In this document: in pieces, positions 1 through 7,783 of the stretch
Position numbering within the stretch: the first letter of the stretch is position 1
Layout: the number at the start of each line of letters is the position of its first letter
Assembly (NCBI RefSeq): GCF_011752565.1
Contig: NZ_VWXK01000024.1
Location: forward strand, 1 to 64,000
DNA from: Pantoea sp. Ap-967
GTDB lineage: Bacteria; Pseudomonadota; Gammaproteobacteria; Pseudomonadales; Pseudomonadaceae
Direction: 5' to 3'
Length of the DNA: 64,000 nucleotides
Made by a program: the position numbers and the translations under genes
The notes under the pieces: generated by a model
Databases searched by the model: none
Seen by the model: the letters and a program-made list of their open reading frames with translations, nothing else
Told to the model about the DNA's origin: nothing

Positions 1-30
1 AAACACTCATCCTTCCCTCTCCCCAGCGAA

Positions 31-267
31 TCAGGTAACAATGGCCTCCGGTTCCCCGACCTCGAACTTCATGCCGCTGCAACCTTGTAATGCGAAGTCC
101 GACTTGTCGGCTTCTCGATACTCTTCGTAGTGGGCAATGAGGCGGGGGGCCTCTCTACATACAAGGTCAGGGGCAATCCCTGCCTTCAGGAGCGATCGGC
201 CTCCCCGGAAGTGTTTCTTCAGCCAGACGAGCATAACCTCTCTCGCCAGGCCAGACACAACATACAA
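31..267 (-). CDS. Small conserved-looking protein of unknown function
   Basis: This is a 78-residue reading frame that begins exactly at the edge of the REP pair. An internal Met at residue 12 (codon starting at 234) is a plausible alternative start, preceded by an AGAGG-like sequence with short spacing. The C-terminal half is acidic and has two cysteines. Composition looks like coding sequence of this genome, but I recognise no family. It may be a real small gene or a remnant. Confidence 0.4.
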   Translation of the reverse strand: MYVVSGLAREVMLVWLKKHFRGGRSLLKAGIAPDLVCREAPRLIAHYEEYREADKSDFALQGCSGMKFEVGEPEAIVT

Positions 268-347
268 GGAGCGGGCTTGCCCCGCGAAGCAGGCGGCGCG
301 GTGTATGGCACCGGCTGCGCCGGTGTTCGCGGGGCAAGCCCGCTCCT
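267..347. repeat. REP pair (P. putida-type inverted repeat)
   Basis: Two 22-base arms, 267-288 and 326-347, are perfect inverted copies with the core GCGGGCTTGCCCCGCG. The loop holds a smaller dyad (ACCGGC/GCCGGT). Such REP elements are scattered between genes in P. putida-group genomes. This one lies upstream of the PepSY operon and could form a cruciform or RNA hairpin. Confidence 0.9.
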
Positions 348-490
348 ACAGGGGGATCGCGGCGAGCCCTTGGCGCTGATGCTCATTGACCTGCGCTATC
401 ATGCGGCCAGTTGTTTTCAGGTTGAATTAAGGACCGCTGGTTAATCTCGAACCTGTAGACAACTTGAACGACGCTTGCTGGAGAGCTCAC

Positions 491-799
491 ATGAAAACCT
501 TGACTGCCCTGTTCACCGCCACTGTTCTCGCCCTGGGCGCCAATGCTGCACTGGCCAAGGACGTCCAGCCTGACGAAGTGGTCAAGCTGGTGAACGCCAA
601 AACCATCAAGTCGCTGGACGAGCTCAAGGCCACCGCCGTGGCCAAGCACCCAGGGGCTACCGTCAAAGACTCCGAACTCGAAAACGAATACGGCCGCTAC
701 ATCTACAAGGTCGAGCTGCGCGACACCCAGAACGTCGAGTGGGATGTCGACCTCGATGCCAAGACCGGTGAAGTGCTCAAGGACGAACGGGACAACTGA
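491..799 (+). CDS. Periplasmic PepSY-domain protein
   Basis: The product has 102 residues. A Sec signal peptide covers about residues 1-22 (hydrophobic core, cleavage near ALA-KD), and a single PepSY-like domain follows with the usual YIYKVEL strand and a C-terminal strand with DLDAKTGEVL. PepSY proteins are small periplasmic modules often placed beside two-component systems. The stop overlaps the next gene's start (ATGA), so the four genes from 491 to 3096 look like one operon. In P. aeruginosa two such genes precede the BqsR/BqsS (CarR/CarS) system; the same order here suggests a homologous operon, which is inference. Confidence 0.85.
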   Translation: MKTLTALFTATVLALGANAALAKDVQPDEVVKLVNAKTIKSLDELKATAVAKHPGATVKDSELENEYGRYIYKVELRDTQNVEWDVDLDAKTGEVLKDERDN

Positions 800-1113
800 T
801 GATCCACCTGCCCCGGCCAGCGCGCTACCTGGCGTTGTCGCTGCTGGCCGTCTGCTCCCTGGCTGCGGCCCGTGACCTGGACCAGGACGAAGCCCTGAAG
901 CTGCGCCAGAAGGGCATCATCCTGCCGCTTGAGCAACTGCTGGAAGCCGCCCTGGGGCGTTACCCCGGGGCGCGCCTGCTGGAGGCCGAGCTGGAAGAGG
1001 ACGATGACCGCTACGAATACGAGGTCGAGCTGCTGACCGCGGACGGCGTGGTGCGCGAGATCAAGCTCGATGCCAGCAGCGGTGCCCTGCTCAAAGACGA
1101 GGAAGACGACTGA
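799..1113 (+). CDS. Second periplasmic PepSY-domain protein
   Basis: The product has 104 residues. A signal peptide ends near AAARD at about residue 25, followed by one PepSY domain with the strand YEYEVELL and the closing KLDASSGALLKDEEDD. It is clearly paralogous to the preceding gene, sharing the ending LKDE and the ARYPGA/KHPGA segment. The ATG overlaps the upstream stop by one base and the stop lies one base before the response-regulator start, so translation is probably coupled. The acidic stretches (EEDDD, KDEEDD) could bind divalent cations, consistent with a metal-sensing operon but not proof of it. Confidence 0.85.
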   Translation: MIHLPRPARYLALSLLAVCSLAAARDLDQDEALKLRQKGIILPLEQLLEAALGRYPGARLLEAELEEDDDRYEYEVELLTADGVVREIKLDASSGALLKDEEDD

Positions 1114-1114
1114 C

Positions 1115-1783
1115 ATGCGCCTGTTGCTTGCCGAAGACAACGTGCCCCTGGCCGATGAACTGACCACCGGCCTGCAGCGCCAGGGGTACGCCGTGGACTG
1201 GCTGGCCGATGGCCGCGATGCCGTGTACCAAGGCCAGAGCGAGCCCTATGACCTGATTATCCTCGACCTTGGCCTGCCCGGTTTGCCGGGGCTTGAGGTG
1301 CTGGCGCAGTGGCGTGCCAGCGGGCTGGTGACGCCGGTGCTGATCCTCACCGCACGCGGGTCATGGGCTGAACGTATCGAAGGGCTGAAGGCCGGTGCCG
1401 ACGATTACCTGAGCAAGCCGTTCCACCCCGAGGAGCTGCAACTGCGCATCCAGGCCCTGTTGCGCCGCGCCCGGGGCCTGGCCAACCAACCGACGCTGGA
1501 GGCAGCCGGCCTGCACCTGGATGAAAGCCGCCAGTGCGTGAACCGCGATGGCCTGGACATCCAGCTCACCGCCGCCGAATTCCGCCTGCTGCGTTACTTC
1601 ATGCTGCACCCGCAACAAATCCTGTCCAAGAGCCACCTGGCCGAGCACCTGTACGACGGTGAAACCGAGCGCGATTCCAACGTGCTGGAAGTGCACGTCA
1701 ATCACCTGCGCCGCAAGCTTGGCCGCAGCGTCATCGAAACACGCCGCGGCCAGGGCTACCTGTACGCCGGGAGTGCTGGGTGA
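1115..1783 (+). CDS. OmpR-family response regulator
   Basis: The product has 222 residues. The receiver domain (about 1-115) has the acidic pair E7/D8, phospho-acceptor Asp51 in LIILDLGLPG and the conserved Lys in LSKPF. The C-terminal winged helix (about 125-220) ends in the usual RGQGYLY motif. I chose the ATG at 1115, one base after the upstream stop, because it gives a standard receiver N-terminus. Operon order (PepSY, PepSY, regulator, kinase) resembles P. aeruginosa BqsRS/CarRS, which respond to Fe(II) and Ca2+. Assigning that stimulus here is inference from synteny. Confidence 0.93.
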   Translation: MRLLLAEDNVPLADELTTGLQRQGYAVDWLADGRDAVYQGQSEPYDLIILDLGLPGLPGLEVLAQWRASGLVTPVLILTARGSWAERIEGLKAGADDYLSKPFHPEELQLRIQALLRRARGLANQPTLEAAGLHLDESRQCVNRDGLDIQLTAAEFRLLRYFMLHPQQILSKSHLAEHLYDGETERDSNVLEVHVNHLRRKLGRSVIETRRGQGYLYAGSAG

Positions 1784-3096
1784 AGTCGATCCAGGCTCGC
1801 CTGAGCCTGGGCCTGATCGCCGTGCTGGTGGTGGTGGGCGTGGTGCTCGCGCAGTTGACCTTGTGGCTGTTCGAGGCAGGCCTGCAGCGTTACCTGGAAA
1901 ACGGCCTGCGCAAGGAAAGCGAGAACCTGTTGGTGGCCCTGGTGCGCGGCCCATCGGGCTTGCAGCTGGATGAGCGGCGCGTTTCCGCAGCCTACCAACG
2001 GCCGTTCTCGGGCTATTACTTCCGCATCGATTTCGACCAGGGCACCTGGCGTTCCCGTTCGCTGTGGGACCTGGACATGCCCAAGCCGTCGGCGCCGGGG
2101 TTGTCCGACAGCCATGAGCTGGGGCCCGAAGGCCAGCAACTGCTGGCCCTGCGTGCCGACTACCGGCGCCTGGGCCAGGACATCTCGATCAGCGTGGCGC
2201 AGGACTACTCACCGGTGCGCGAGGGCTTTCGCCGCCTGCAGCAGATTGGCCTGGGCATGGGCCTGGTGGCGCTGATCATCGTGCTGGTGCTGCAGCGCAT
2301 CACCGTCACCCGCTCGCTGCGCCCGCTGGAGCGCGCTCGCCAGCAGATCGCCCAGCTGCAGCAGGGCCAGCGCTCGCAGCTCGATGCCCAGGTGCCCAGC
2401 GAGCTGGCGCCCTTGGTGGGCCAGATCAACCACCTGCTCAGCCATACCGAAGACAGCCTGCGCCGCTCGCGTAATGCCTTGGGCAACCTTGGACACGCGC
2501 TGAAGACGCCATTGGCGGTGTTGTTGAGCTTGGCCGCCAGCGAGCGCTTGAAGGGCCTGCCCGAGGTGCGCGTGCAGTTGCGCGAACAGCTGGAGCAGAT
2601 TCAGCAGCGCCTGGCCCGCGAACTGAACCGTGCGCGCCTGGCCGGTGATGCCTTGCCGGGGGCGCAGTTCGACTGTGATGCCGAGCTGCCTGGGTTGTTC
2701 GAAACCCTGGGCATGATCCATGGCGAAGGCCTGTCGCTAACGCGCGAGGTGCCGCCGGGCTTGCACCTGCCGTGGGACCGTGAAGATGTCCTGGAATTGT
2801 TGGGCAACCTGCTGGACAACGCCTGCAAGTGGGCCGACAGCGAAGTGTGCCTGGGGATCGCGCCGATGGCCGACGGTTATCAGGTATGGGTTGATGACGA
2901 CGGCCCGGGGATTCCTGAGGGCCAGCGTCTGCAAGTGCTTGAGCGTGGCCAACGGCTGGATGAACAGGTGGATGGGCATGGCCTGGGCCTGGGCATCGTG
3001 CGCGATATCGTCGAGGCCTGGGGCGGGCAGTTGGCGTTGCTGGAAAGCCCACTGGGCGGGCTACGTGTGAGCATCGAATTGCCGCGCAAATTTTGA
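1780..3096 (+). CDS. Sensor histidine kinase
   Basis: The product has 438 residues and starts with GTG overlapping the regulator's stop codon. TM1 is at about residues 7-30, a periplasmic sensor region at about 31-160, TM2 at about 162-185, then HAMP, a dimerisation helix with His239 in the LGHALKTPLAV motif, and a HATPase domain with N-box LLGNLLDNA, G1 DDDGPGIP and G2 GHGLGLG. It would phosphorylate the adjacent regulator. The periplasmic part contains acidic patches, but I see no exact RExxE iron-binding motif. It is the last gene of the operon and is followed by a REP pair. Confidence 0.92.
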   Translation: MKSIQARLSLGLIAVLVVVGVVLAQLTLWLFEAGLQRYLENGLRKESENLLVALVRGPSGLQLDERRVSAAYQRPFSGYYFRIDFDQGTWRSRSLWDLDMPKPSAPGLSDSHELGPEGQQLLALRADYRRLGQDISISVAQDYSPVREGFRRLQQIGLGMGLVALIIVLVLQRITVTRSLRPLERARQQIAQLQQGQRSQLDAQVPSELAPLVGQINHLLSHTEDSLRRSRNALGNLGHALKTPLAVLLSLAASERLKGLPEVRVQLREQLEQIQQRLARELNRARLAGDALPGAQFDCDAELPGLFETLGMIHGEGLSLTREVPPGLHLPWDREDVLELLGNLLDNACKWADSEVCLGIAPMADGYQVWVDDDGPGIPEGQRLQVLERGQRLDEQVDGHGLGLGIVRDIVEAWGGQLALLESPLGGLRVSIELPRKF

Positions 3097-3140
3097 AGCC
3101 TGCGCTGTACCTAAAGGCAATCACCCACCCCTGCGCTTGC

Positions 3141-3229
3141 CTGTAGGCGCGGGCTTGCCCCGCGAACACCGGCAAAGCCGGTGCCATGCACCGCGTCGCT
3201 TGCTTCGCGGGGCAAGCCTGCTCCTACAG
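3141..3229. repeat. REP pair
   Basis: Arms 3141-3166 and 3204-3229 form an almost perfect 26-base inverted repeat with the core GCGGGCTTGCCCCGCG, the same element type as at 267-347. The loop has an ACCGGCAAAGCCGGT hairpin. It lies just downstream of the kinase gene and could act as its transcription end. Confidence 0.9.
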
Positions 3230-3463
3230 GCGAATGGGGCGCCCCAGCATCTCAGCAATGCAAAAAAATTGCAGTACAGGCGCATTTTTTTGAATTAGCC
3301 CTATCCCGGAACCCCCGGCACAATCCCCCTCACGAAACCCTGCGGTTTCCATCTCTCCACGGACGGAGCCCCTTTGCGCTATTGCACTGGCAATACGAGG
3401 CCCAGGCCAACCCGGCTGGGCTTTCTTTTTAACTAGAAAAACGACAGATTCCCGATTACCCCC
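3230..3463 (+). ncRNA. Candidate leader RNA or small RNA upstream of the HPP gene
   Basis: This stretch holds no protein gene. It is A/T-rich to about 3300 and then contains paired segments such as CTGCGG...CCACGGACGG and TATTGCACTGGCAATA (3379-3394), ending in a strong terminator before the next start codon. A structured, terminated RNA in a 5-prime position suggests a riboswitch, an attenuator or an independent small RNA. I do not recognise a known family. Confidence 0.4.
3399..3430 (+). terminator. Rho-independent terminator
   Basis: A hairpin with arms GCCCAGGCC and GGCTGGGC (one bulge) and an AACC-type loop is followed by CTTTCTTTTT. It lies 33 bases before the ATG of the HPP gene, so it ends either a leader RNA of that gene or a small RNA transcribed from the gap. 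Confidence 0.75.
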
Positions 3464-4621
3464 ATGCCTGCCTCACGTTCCGAAAGCCGCCTGCAGCGTC
3501 TGCTGCCAGCGTCGCTGAATATCCCCCCCAAACAATGGCTGCGTGCCGGAATCGGCGCCTTGCTTGGCCTGTTCCTCGCCGGTTGGCTGACCAGCCTGGC
3601 CTATGGCCCCGGCATTGCCCTGCACCTGCTCGGCCCGCTGGCCGCCTCGGCGGTGCTGGTGTTCGCCGTGCATTCCGGGCCACTGGCGCAACCGTGGCCG
3701 GTACTGGGCAGCTACGCGCTGGCCGGCGCGCTTGGCCTGGCCATGCGCCAGGGCTTTGGCGCCGAGCTGTGGGTGGCAGCGGCTGCCCTGGGCCTGTCCA
3801 TCCTGGTGATGTGCCTGTTGCGCTGCCTGCACCCGCCAGGCGGTGGCGTGGCGGTGAGCGTGGTACTGGCCGACCCTGGGCTGACGGCACTGGGCGATCA
3901 CCTGCTGGAGCCGGTGCTGCTCAATGCGCTGATTCTGGTGGGGGTGGCCATCGCCTACAACCGCCTGACCGGCGTGCGCTACCCCAAGGGTGCCCCGCCA
4001 CGCAAAGACCTGCACCACACCCACGACCCGCTGCCCAGCGAGCGCGTTGGCGTCAATGCCGCCGACCTGGACCAGGCACTGGAAGAACTGGGCGAATTCG
4101 TCGACGTCACCCGCGACGAGCTCGAACGCATCATCCTCGCCACCGAACAACACGCCCTGCAGCGCAGCCTCGGCGGCATCACCGCGGCCTCGTTGATGTC
4201 CCGCGACGTGCAGTTCGCCTCGCCTGACACCAGCCTGGAGCAGGCCTGGAAGCTGCTCGCCAACCATCACCTGAAAACCCTGCCGGTGTTGCAGGCAGGC
4301 AAGCTGGTGGGCATCGTCAGCCTCAGCGACCTGGTCGGCCCGGCCATGCAGCGCGGGCGTTTCAGCTGGCGCAACCTGTTCGGCGGCAACGCCGTGCGCA
4401 TGGCCCAGGTGATGCAGCGGCAGGTGGTCAGCGTCAGCAGCCAGCACCCGCTGGAGCGGCTGCTGCCACTGCTGTGCGAGCAGGGCCTGCATTGCCTGCC
4501 GGTGCTAGACGGCGAGCAACTGGTGGGGGTAATCACCCAGACCGACCTGATTGCCGGGCTCAAGCGCCAGTTGCTGAGCGCGGCGGGCAGCGCTTCAGAT
4601 CACCGGGTCCCAGCGTTGTGA
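3464..4621 (+). CDS. HPP-family membrane protein with two CBS domains
   Basis: The product has 385 residues. The N-terminal HPP domain (about 20-170) has four hydrophobic segments and the family's HPPGG motif (LRCLHPPGGGVAV). The C-terminal half carries two CBS domains (about 240-295 and 325-380), each with the TLPVL/CLPVLDG and GIVSLSDL/GVITQTDL patterns that form an adenosyl-ligand site. HPP proteins are thought to be membrane transporters (nitrite in plant chloroplasts); the bacterial substrate is unknown. CBS domains suggest gating by adenine nucleotides. Its 3-prime end overlaps the convergent LysR gene by 27 bases. Confidence 0.85.
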   Translation: MPASRSESRLQRLLPASLNIPPKQWLRAGIGALLGLFLAGWLTSLAYGPGIALHLLGPLAASAVLVFAVHSGPLAQPWPVLGSYALAGALGLAMRQGFGAELWVAAAALGLSILVMCLLRCLHPPGGGVAVSVVLADPGLTALGDHLLEPVLLNALILVGVAIAYNRLTGVRYPKGAPPRKDLHHTHDPLPSERVGVNAADLDQALEELGEFVDVTRDELERIILATEQHALQRSLGGITAASLMSRDVQFASPDTSLEQAWKLLANHHLKTLPVLQAGKLVGIVSLSDLVGPAMQRGRFSWRNLFGGNAVRMAQVMQRQVVSVSSQHPLERLLPLLCEQGLHCLPVLDGEQLVGVITQTDLIAGLKRQLLSAAGSASDHRVPAL

Positions 4622-5461
4622 CCAGTCACTGGCGCCGGCTGCCACCAGCTGGCGCAACACCGTGAAGGCCTGCTGCAGGGCTTCACTGTCGCGTTTGCGC
4701 GGGTACACCAAGTAGGTGGGGTAGGTGAACTCCGGGGCCTGTGGCACCCGTTCGAACACGCCGCTGTCCAGGTAGGCCTGGACCACGCGGGTGCGGAAAT
4801 AGCCGCTTCCGCCCTGGTCGAGAATGAACTGCAGCGCCAGTGGCCCCAGGTTGAAACTCAGGGCGGCCCGCGCGTGGTCGGGCAGGGCGGCATCGTGCTG
4901 GCGGCGGAAGGCCTCGCCCCAGTCGATGTAGATGTAGGGCTCGGGCCGATCGACACGGCGCACGCGGATCAGCTTCTCTTCCATCAGTTGCTCCACCTGC
5001 AGGCCTGGGCCGTAGGTGGGCTGATACACCAGCGCGGCATCCAGCAGGCCCATTTCCACCTTGCGCAGCAACGACTCCCCGTCGCTCACCTCACTGCGGA
5101 TGGCATGGCTCGGCAGCGCGTGGTACAGGGCGCTGACCCAGTCGAGCAGCATCGGGTTGCCCAGGCTTACCTCTGCCCCTACATGCAACAGCTGTTGGCA
5201 GCCCTCGGGCAGCGGCAGGTCGCGGCGCGCCGCTTCCCAGGTTTGCACCAGCTGGTTGGCATAACTGACGAAGGCTTCACCGTCGCTGGTCAAGCTGGCG
5301 CCATTGCGGCTGCGCACGAACAACTGGCAACCCAGTTGCTGCTCCAGGCGCTGCACCCGCGCGGTGATCGCGGTTTGTGACACGAACAGGCGTTCGGCGG
5401 CGGCGACCAGGCTGCCGCACCGCACGATTTCCAGGAAGGTCCGGGCCTGTTCGATATCCAT
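4595..5461 (-). CDS. LysR-family transcriptional regulator
   Basis: The product has 288 residues. The N-terminal winged HTH (about 1-60) has the canonical ARTFLEIVRCGSLVAAAERL and SQTAITARVQRLE helices, followed by a periplasmic-binding-like effector domain. I chose the ATG at 5461 because it gives the standard LysR start MDIEQARTF; upstream in-frame codons would add an unrelated tail. Unusually it faces the gene it overlaps (HPP) rather than diverging from a target, so its regulon is not evident. Effector unknown. Confidence 0.88.
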   Translation of the reverse strand: MDIEQARTFLEIVRCGSLVAAAERLFVSQTAITARVQRLEQQLGCQLFVRSRNGASLTSDGEAFVSYANQLVQTWEAARRDLPLPEGCQQLLHVGAEVSLGNPMLLDWVSALYHALPSHAIRSEVSDGESLLRKVEMGLLDAALVYQPTYGPGLQVEQLMEEKLIRVRRVDRPEPYIYIDWGEAFRRQHDAALPDHARAALSFNLGPLALQFILDQGGSGYFRTRVVQAYLDSGVFERVPQAPEFTYPTYLVYPRKRDSEALQQAFTVLRQLVAAGASDWSQRWDPVI

Positions 5462-6038
5462 GGTCTGCTCTGTTTCGTAGCGGGAAGGGTTGCCTATTCT
5501 AAAGGCCTTTGCGCGGTTCTTGGCAGGGCGCGCAGGGCGGTTCTGCACAGTGTGCAAATTTGCAGGTCGGTTGTGACGTTAGTCCCATGGCGAGCCCGGT
5601 GTGGCGGGCCATACTCAGGGTTCGCCCTTCAATAACAACAAGATCGACACGAGTGAGCTCGATCTTCCGACCGACAACCGACAACCCTATAAATCAGTTA
5701 CTTACACCCACCCACCAAATGTCGTTTTTTTTCATTTACGATTGACACGCGACCCGCTGCGGTTCTGCCAAACCTCTGCAACCAGCTTCCTAGAGGCCTC
5801 CGCGCCCTTCGCAACCTGCTGAGAACGGCACCCGCCTCAACTGAAAAAACCAAACGAAGCCCCGGCCAGTTTTCACATTGAGAGCTGAGGCTTTTGTGAT
5901 TCCCCACTATCGATTCCACGTCTGCAAGACCAAAGCACCTCTAGAATTTCCCCTCGGCCTGGCCCATATTCACGCAGCCCATATCTGGAAAGTGCCCCGA
6001 AGCCACAACACAGCCCGAGAACGTAAGGAAACGATGCC
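5462..6038. other. 577-bp gap at the left edge of the accessory region
   Basis: No convincing gene. An inverted repeat AAGATCGA (5640-5647) / TCGATCTT (5659-5666) and short CCGACAA direct repeats (5667-5683) are present, and an A/T-rich stretch at 5690-5745 could hold promoters. AAGGA at 6025-6029 is the ribosome-binding site of the next gene. Composition changes here from core-like to mixed, so it may be the island junction, but I see no att repeat or tRNA end. Confidence 0.5.
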
Positions 6039-7754
6039 GTGCCCAATCCCGAGAAAGTCAGGACGCTTTCCATTCGGTTATTGCGAGATGATCACTGGGT
6101 CGACGATGCACTGAAAGAGGAGTACGCGCCAGGAGGCCAGCGCAGTCGTTTGAGGCGTGTTGACTGGCCAGCCGTGGAGGGGGCCGAGCTATTCATCGGC
6201 CAGATCTACACCAGCAGGCCGAGCTGGATCTCCTTCGTTGAGGAGCAGGCGGGTGAGCAACCAGACAACCTTATCGCCAGTGGGGCGGGCGCGGTTCTGT
6301 TCCTTCCGGTTGATGACCGGTTGTTCGCTATCTGCTTTGGCCATATTCACATTGCTCTGGTAGAGGAAGCATTCGAGCACCAGTTTGGCTTGAAGGTCAC
6401 GCTCAACTCAGTGCCTCGGGATGGCCTTCGCACCCTCGACCTTGCAACCCCGGATGCCGTGACCTTCCAAAAGCGCGTTCAAGCCAGCCAGGACAGTGAC
6501 CTGCAGGACTTCGGCGTGGACGTGCTCCGAGATCTCGCGAGAGTGGCCGGTGGCACGCCTAGTGATGCTGATTTCGCCAAGTTCGTCGCAGGGCGTGACA
6601 GCCTTTCCATCACCTGCAAAATGACCTCCGACGACCTGCTGGACAAGTGCGACCAGGTGCTACAGGTCTACCGAAGCAACACCTACAAACAGCGCTTCCC
6701 ATGGGTCGACAACATGCAGGTCGTCCGGGATAGAGCGACCCTGACAACGTTAGATCGTAAGCTTTTCACAGCCTTGAACACACTGAGAAAAGGGAAGGGG
6801 AGCGAGCTACACATGGCCCCGCCCGAGGTCGTCGATTACCAGGAGGGCAGTTTGCTGCACTACAACGGCTTCGGCAGCGCGGGCACTAATTTCCACAGCC
6901 TCTCGATCGAAGACTATGTCGCTGAACTCAATCGATGCGAGTTTGCCGGCACCATCGATGACATCCGCGACCGGCACTACATCAGAGCAAAGTCGGCTGA
7001 CTCAGAGGTGTTTAAAGCTCAGTGGCGCGTTTATCAGTGCTTTACGTTCGAAGCTGAAATTCGCAAGGCGGGAGCGGTGGATAGCTACGTCTTGTTTTCC
7101 GGGCAGTGGTACCGCATCGAACGCAACTTCAAGCGCCAGGTAGAAGCGCGTTTCAAGTCGATCCCCAGGGTTCAGATCATCGGAGCGACGCATTGCCGAA
7201 ATGAGCGCGAGCTCATCGCCCACCTTGAAGAGAATCGTGTGGATCTGCTGCGCCTGGATCAGGTCAAAATCAACCCTCAAGGCGTGCGTTATGCCAATAT
7301 TGAACCCTGCGACTTCCTGTCCAGCAACAAGCAGTTCATTCACCTGAAGGACGGCCATTCTTCAGGCCCTATCAGCCACCTTTGGGCCCAGGGTGTGGTC
7401 AGTGCAGAAGCGCTTGTGAGTGATGCCGATTTTCGGAAAAAGCTGCGCGCCGTGGTTAACAAGCGCCGGCGCACGTTTCTGGCCTTGTTGCCTGCAATCA
7501 ATGCTCGGGTTGTGCGGGCTGACTACACAGTGGTCTATGGGGTGATGCGCAAACCCTACCGCAATGGCGACCTCGACCTGCCATTCTTTAGCAAGGTCAG
7601 CTTGCAAGCCGCTGTGGATCGCATTGAGCAGCTCGACATCCCAGTGGCTCTGGAGATCATCGCCAAGCCGGCCAATGATCAGGAAGGCGCAGGTGATGAA
7701 GAGCAGGCGGAGCAAAATGAGCAACAGCAAGCCAATCACGGAGAAGAGGAGTAG
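6039..7754 (+). CDS. DUF6119 / TIGR04141-type sporadically distributed protein
   Basis: The product has 571 residues and starts with GTG, 9 bases after AAGGA; the nearby ATG at 6034 is out of frame. The segment FGHIHIALVEEAFEHQFGLKV, then LNSVPRDGLRTLDL, then RVQASQDSDLQDFGVDVLRDL matches my memory of the DUF6119 (TIGR04141) family, a patchily distributed protein often found beside restriction and defence genes and without a proven activity. The last 25 residues are a Glu/Gln-rich tail. It is convergent with the nuclease-STAND gene 29 bases away, so they may be two parts of one defence module. Confidence 0.65.
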   Translation: MPNPEKVRTLSIRLLRDDHWVDDALKEEYAPGGQRSRLRRVDWPAVEGAELFIGQIYTSRPSWISFVEEQAGEQPDNLIASGAGAVLFLPVDDRLFAICFGHIHIALVEEAFEHQFGLKVTLNSVPRDGLRTLDLATPDAVTFQKRVQASQDSDLQDFGVDVLRDLARVAGGTPSDADFAKFVAGRDSLSITCKMTSDDLLDKCDQVLQVYRSNTYKQRFPWVDNMQVVRDRATLTTLDRKLFTALNTLRKGKGSELHMAPPEVVDYQEGSLLHYNGFGSAGTNFHSLSIEDYVAELNRCEFAGTIDDIRDRHYIRAKSADSEVFKAQWRVYQCFTFEAEIRKAGAVDSYVLFSGQWYRIERNFKRQVEARFKSIPRVQIIGATHCRNERELIAHLEENRVDLLRLDQVKINPQGVRYANIEPCDFLSSNKQFIHLKDGHSSGPISHLWAQGVVSAEALVSDADFRKKLRAVVNKRRRTFLALLPAINARVVRADYTVVYGVMRKPYRNGDLDLPFFSKVSLQAAVDRIEQLDIPVALEIIAKPANDQEGAGDEEQAEQNEQQQANHGEEE

Positions 7755-7783
7755 CCGAAAAACAAGCCACAAAGCTAAAGCAT

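Noticed and set aside
421..445. BqsR-type TTAAG tandem before the PepSY genes
   Set aside because: TTAAG and TTAAT are 9 bases apart instead of 6 and the second copy is imperfect, so I do not call a site.
5640..5666. Inverted repeat as an integration site
   Set aside because: No second copy of it is seen in the window and no integrase is nearby.
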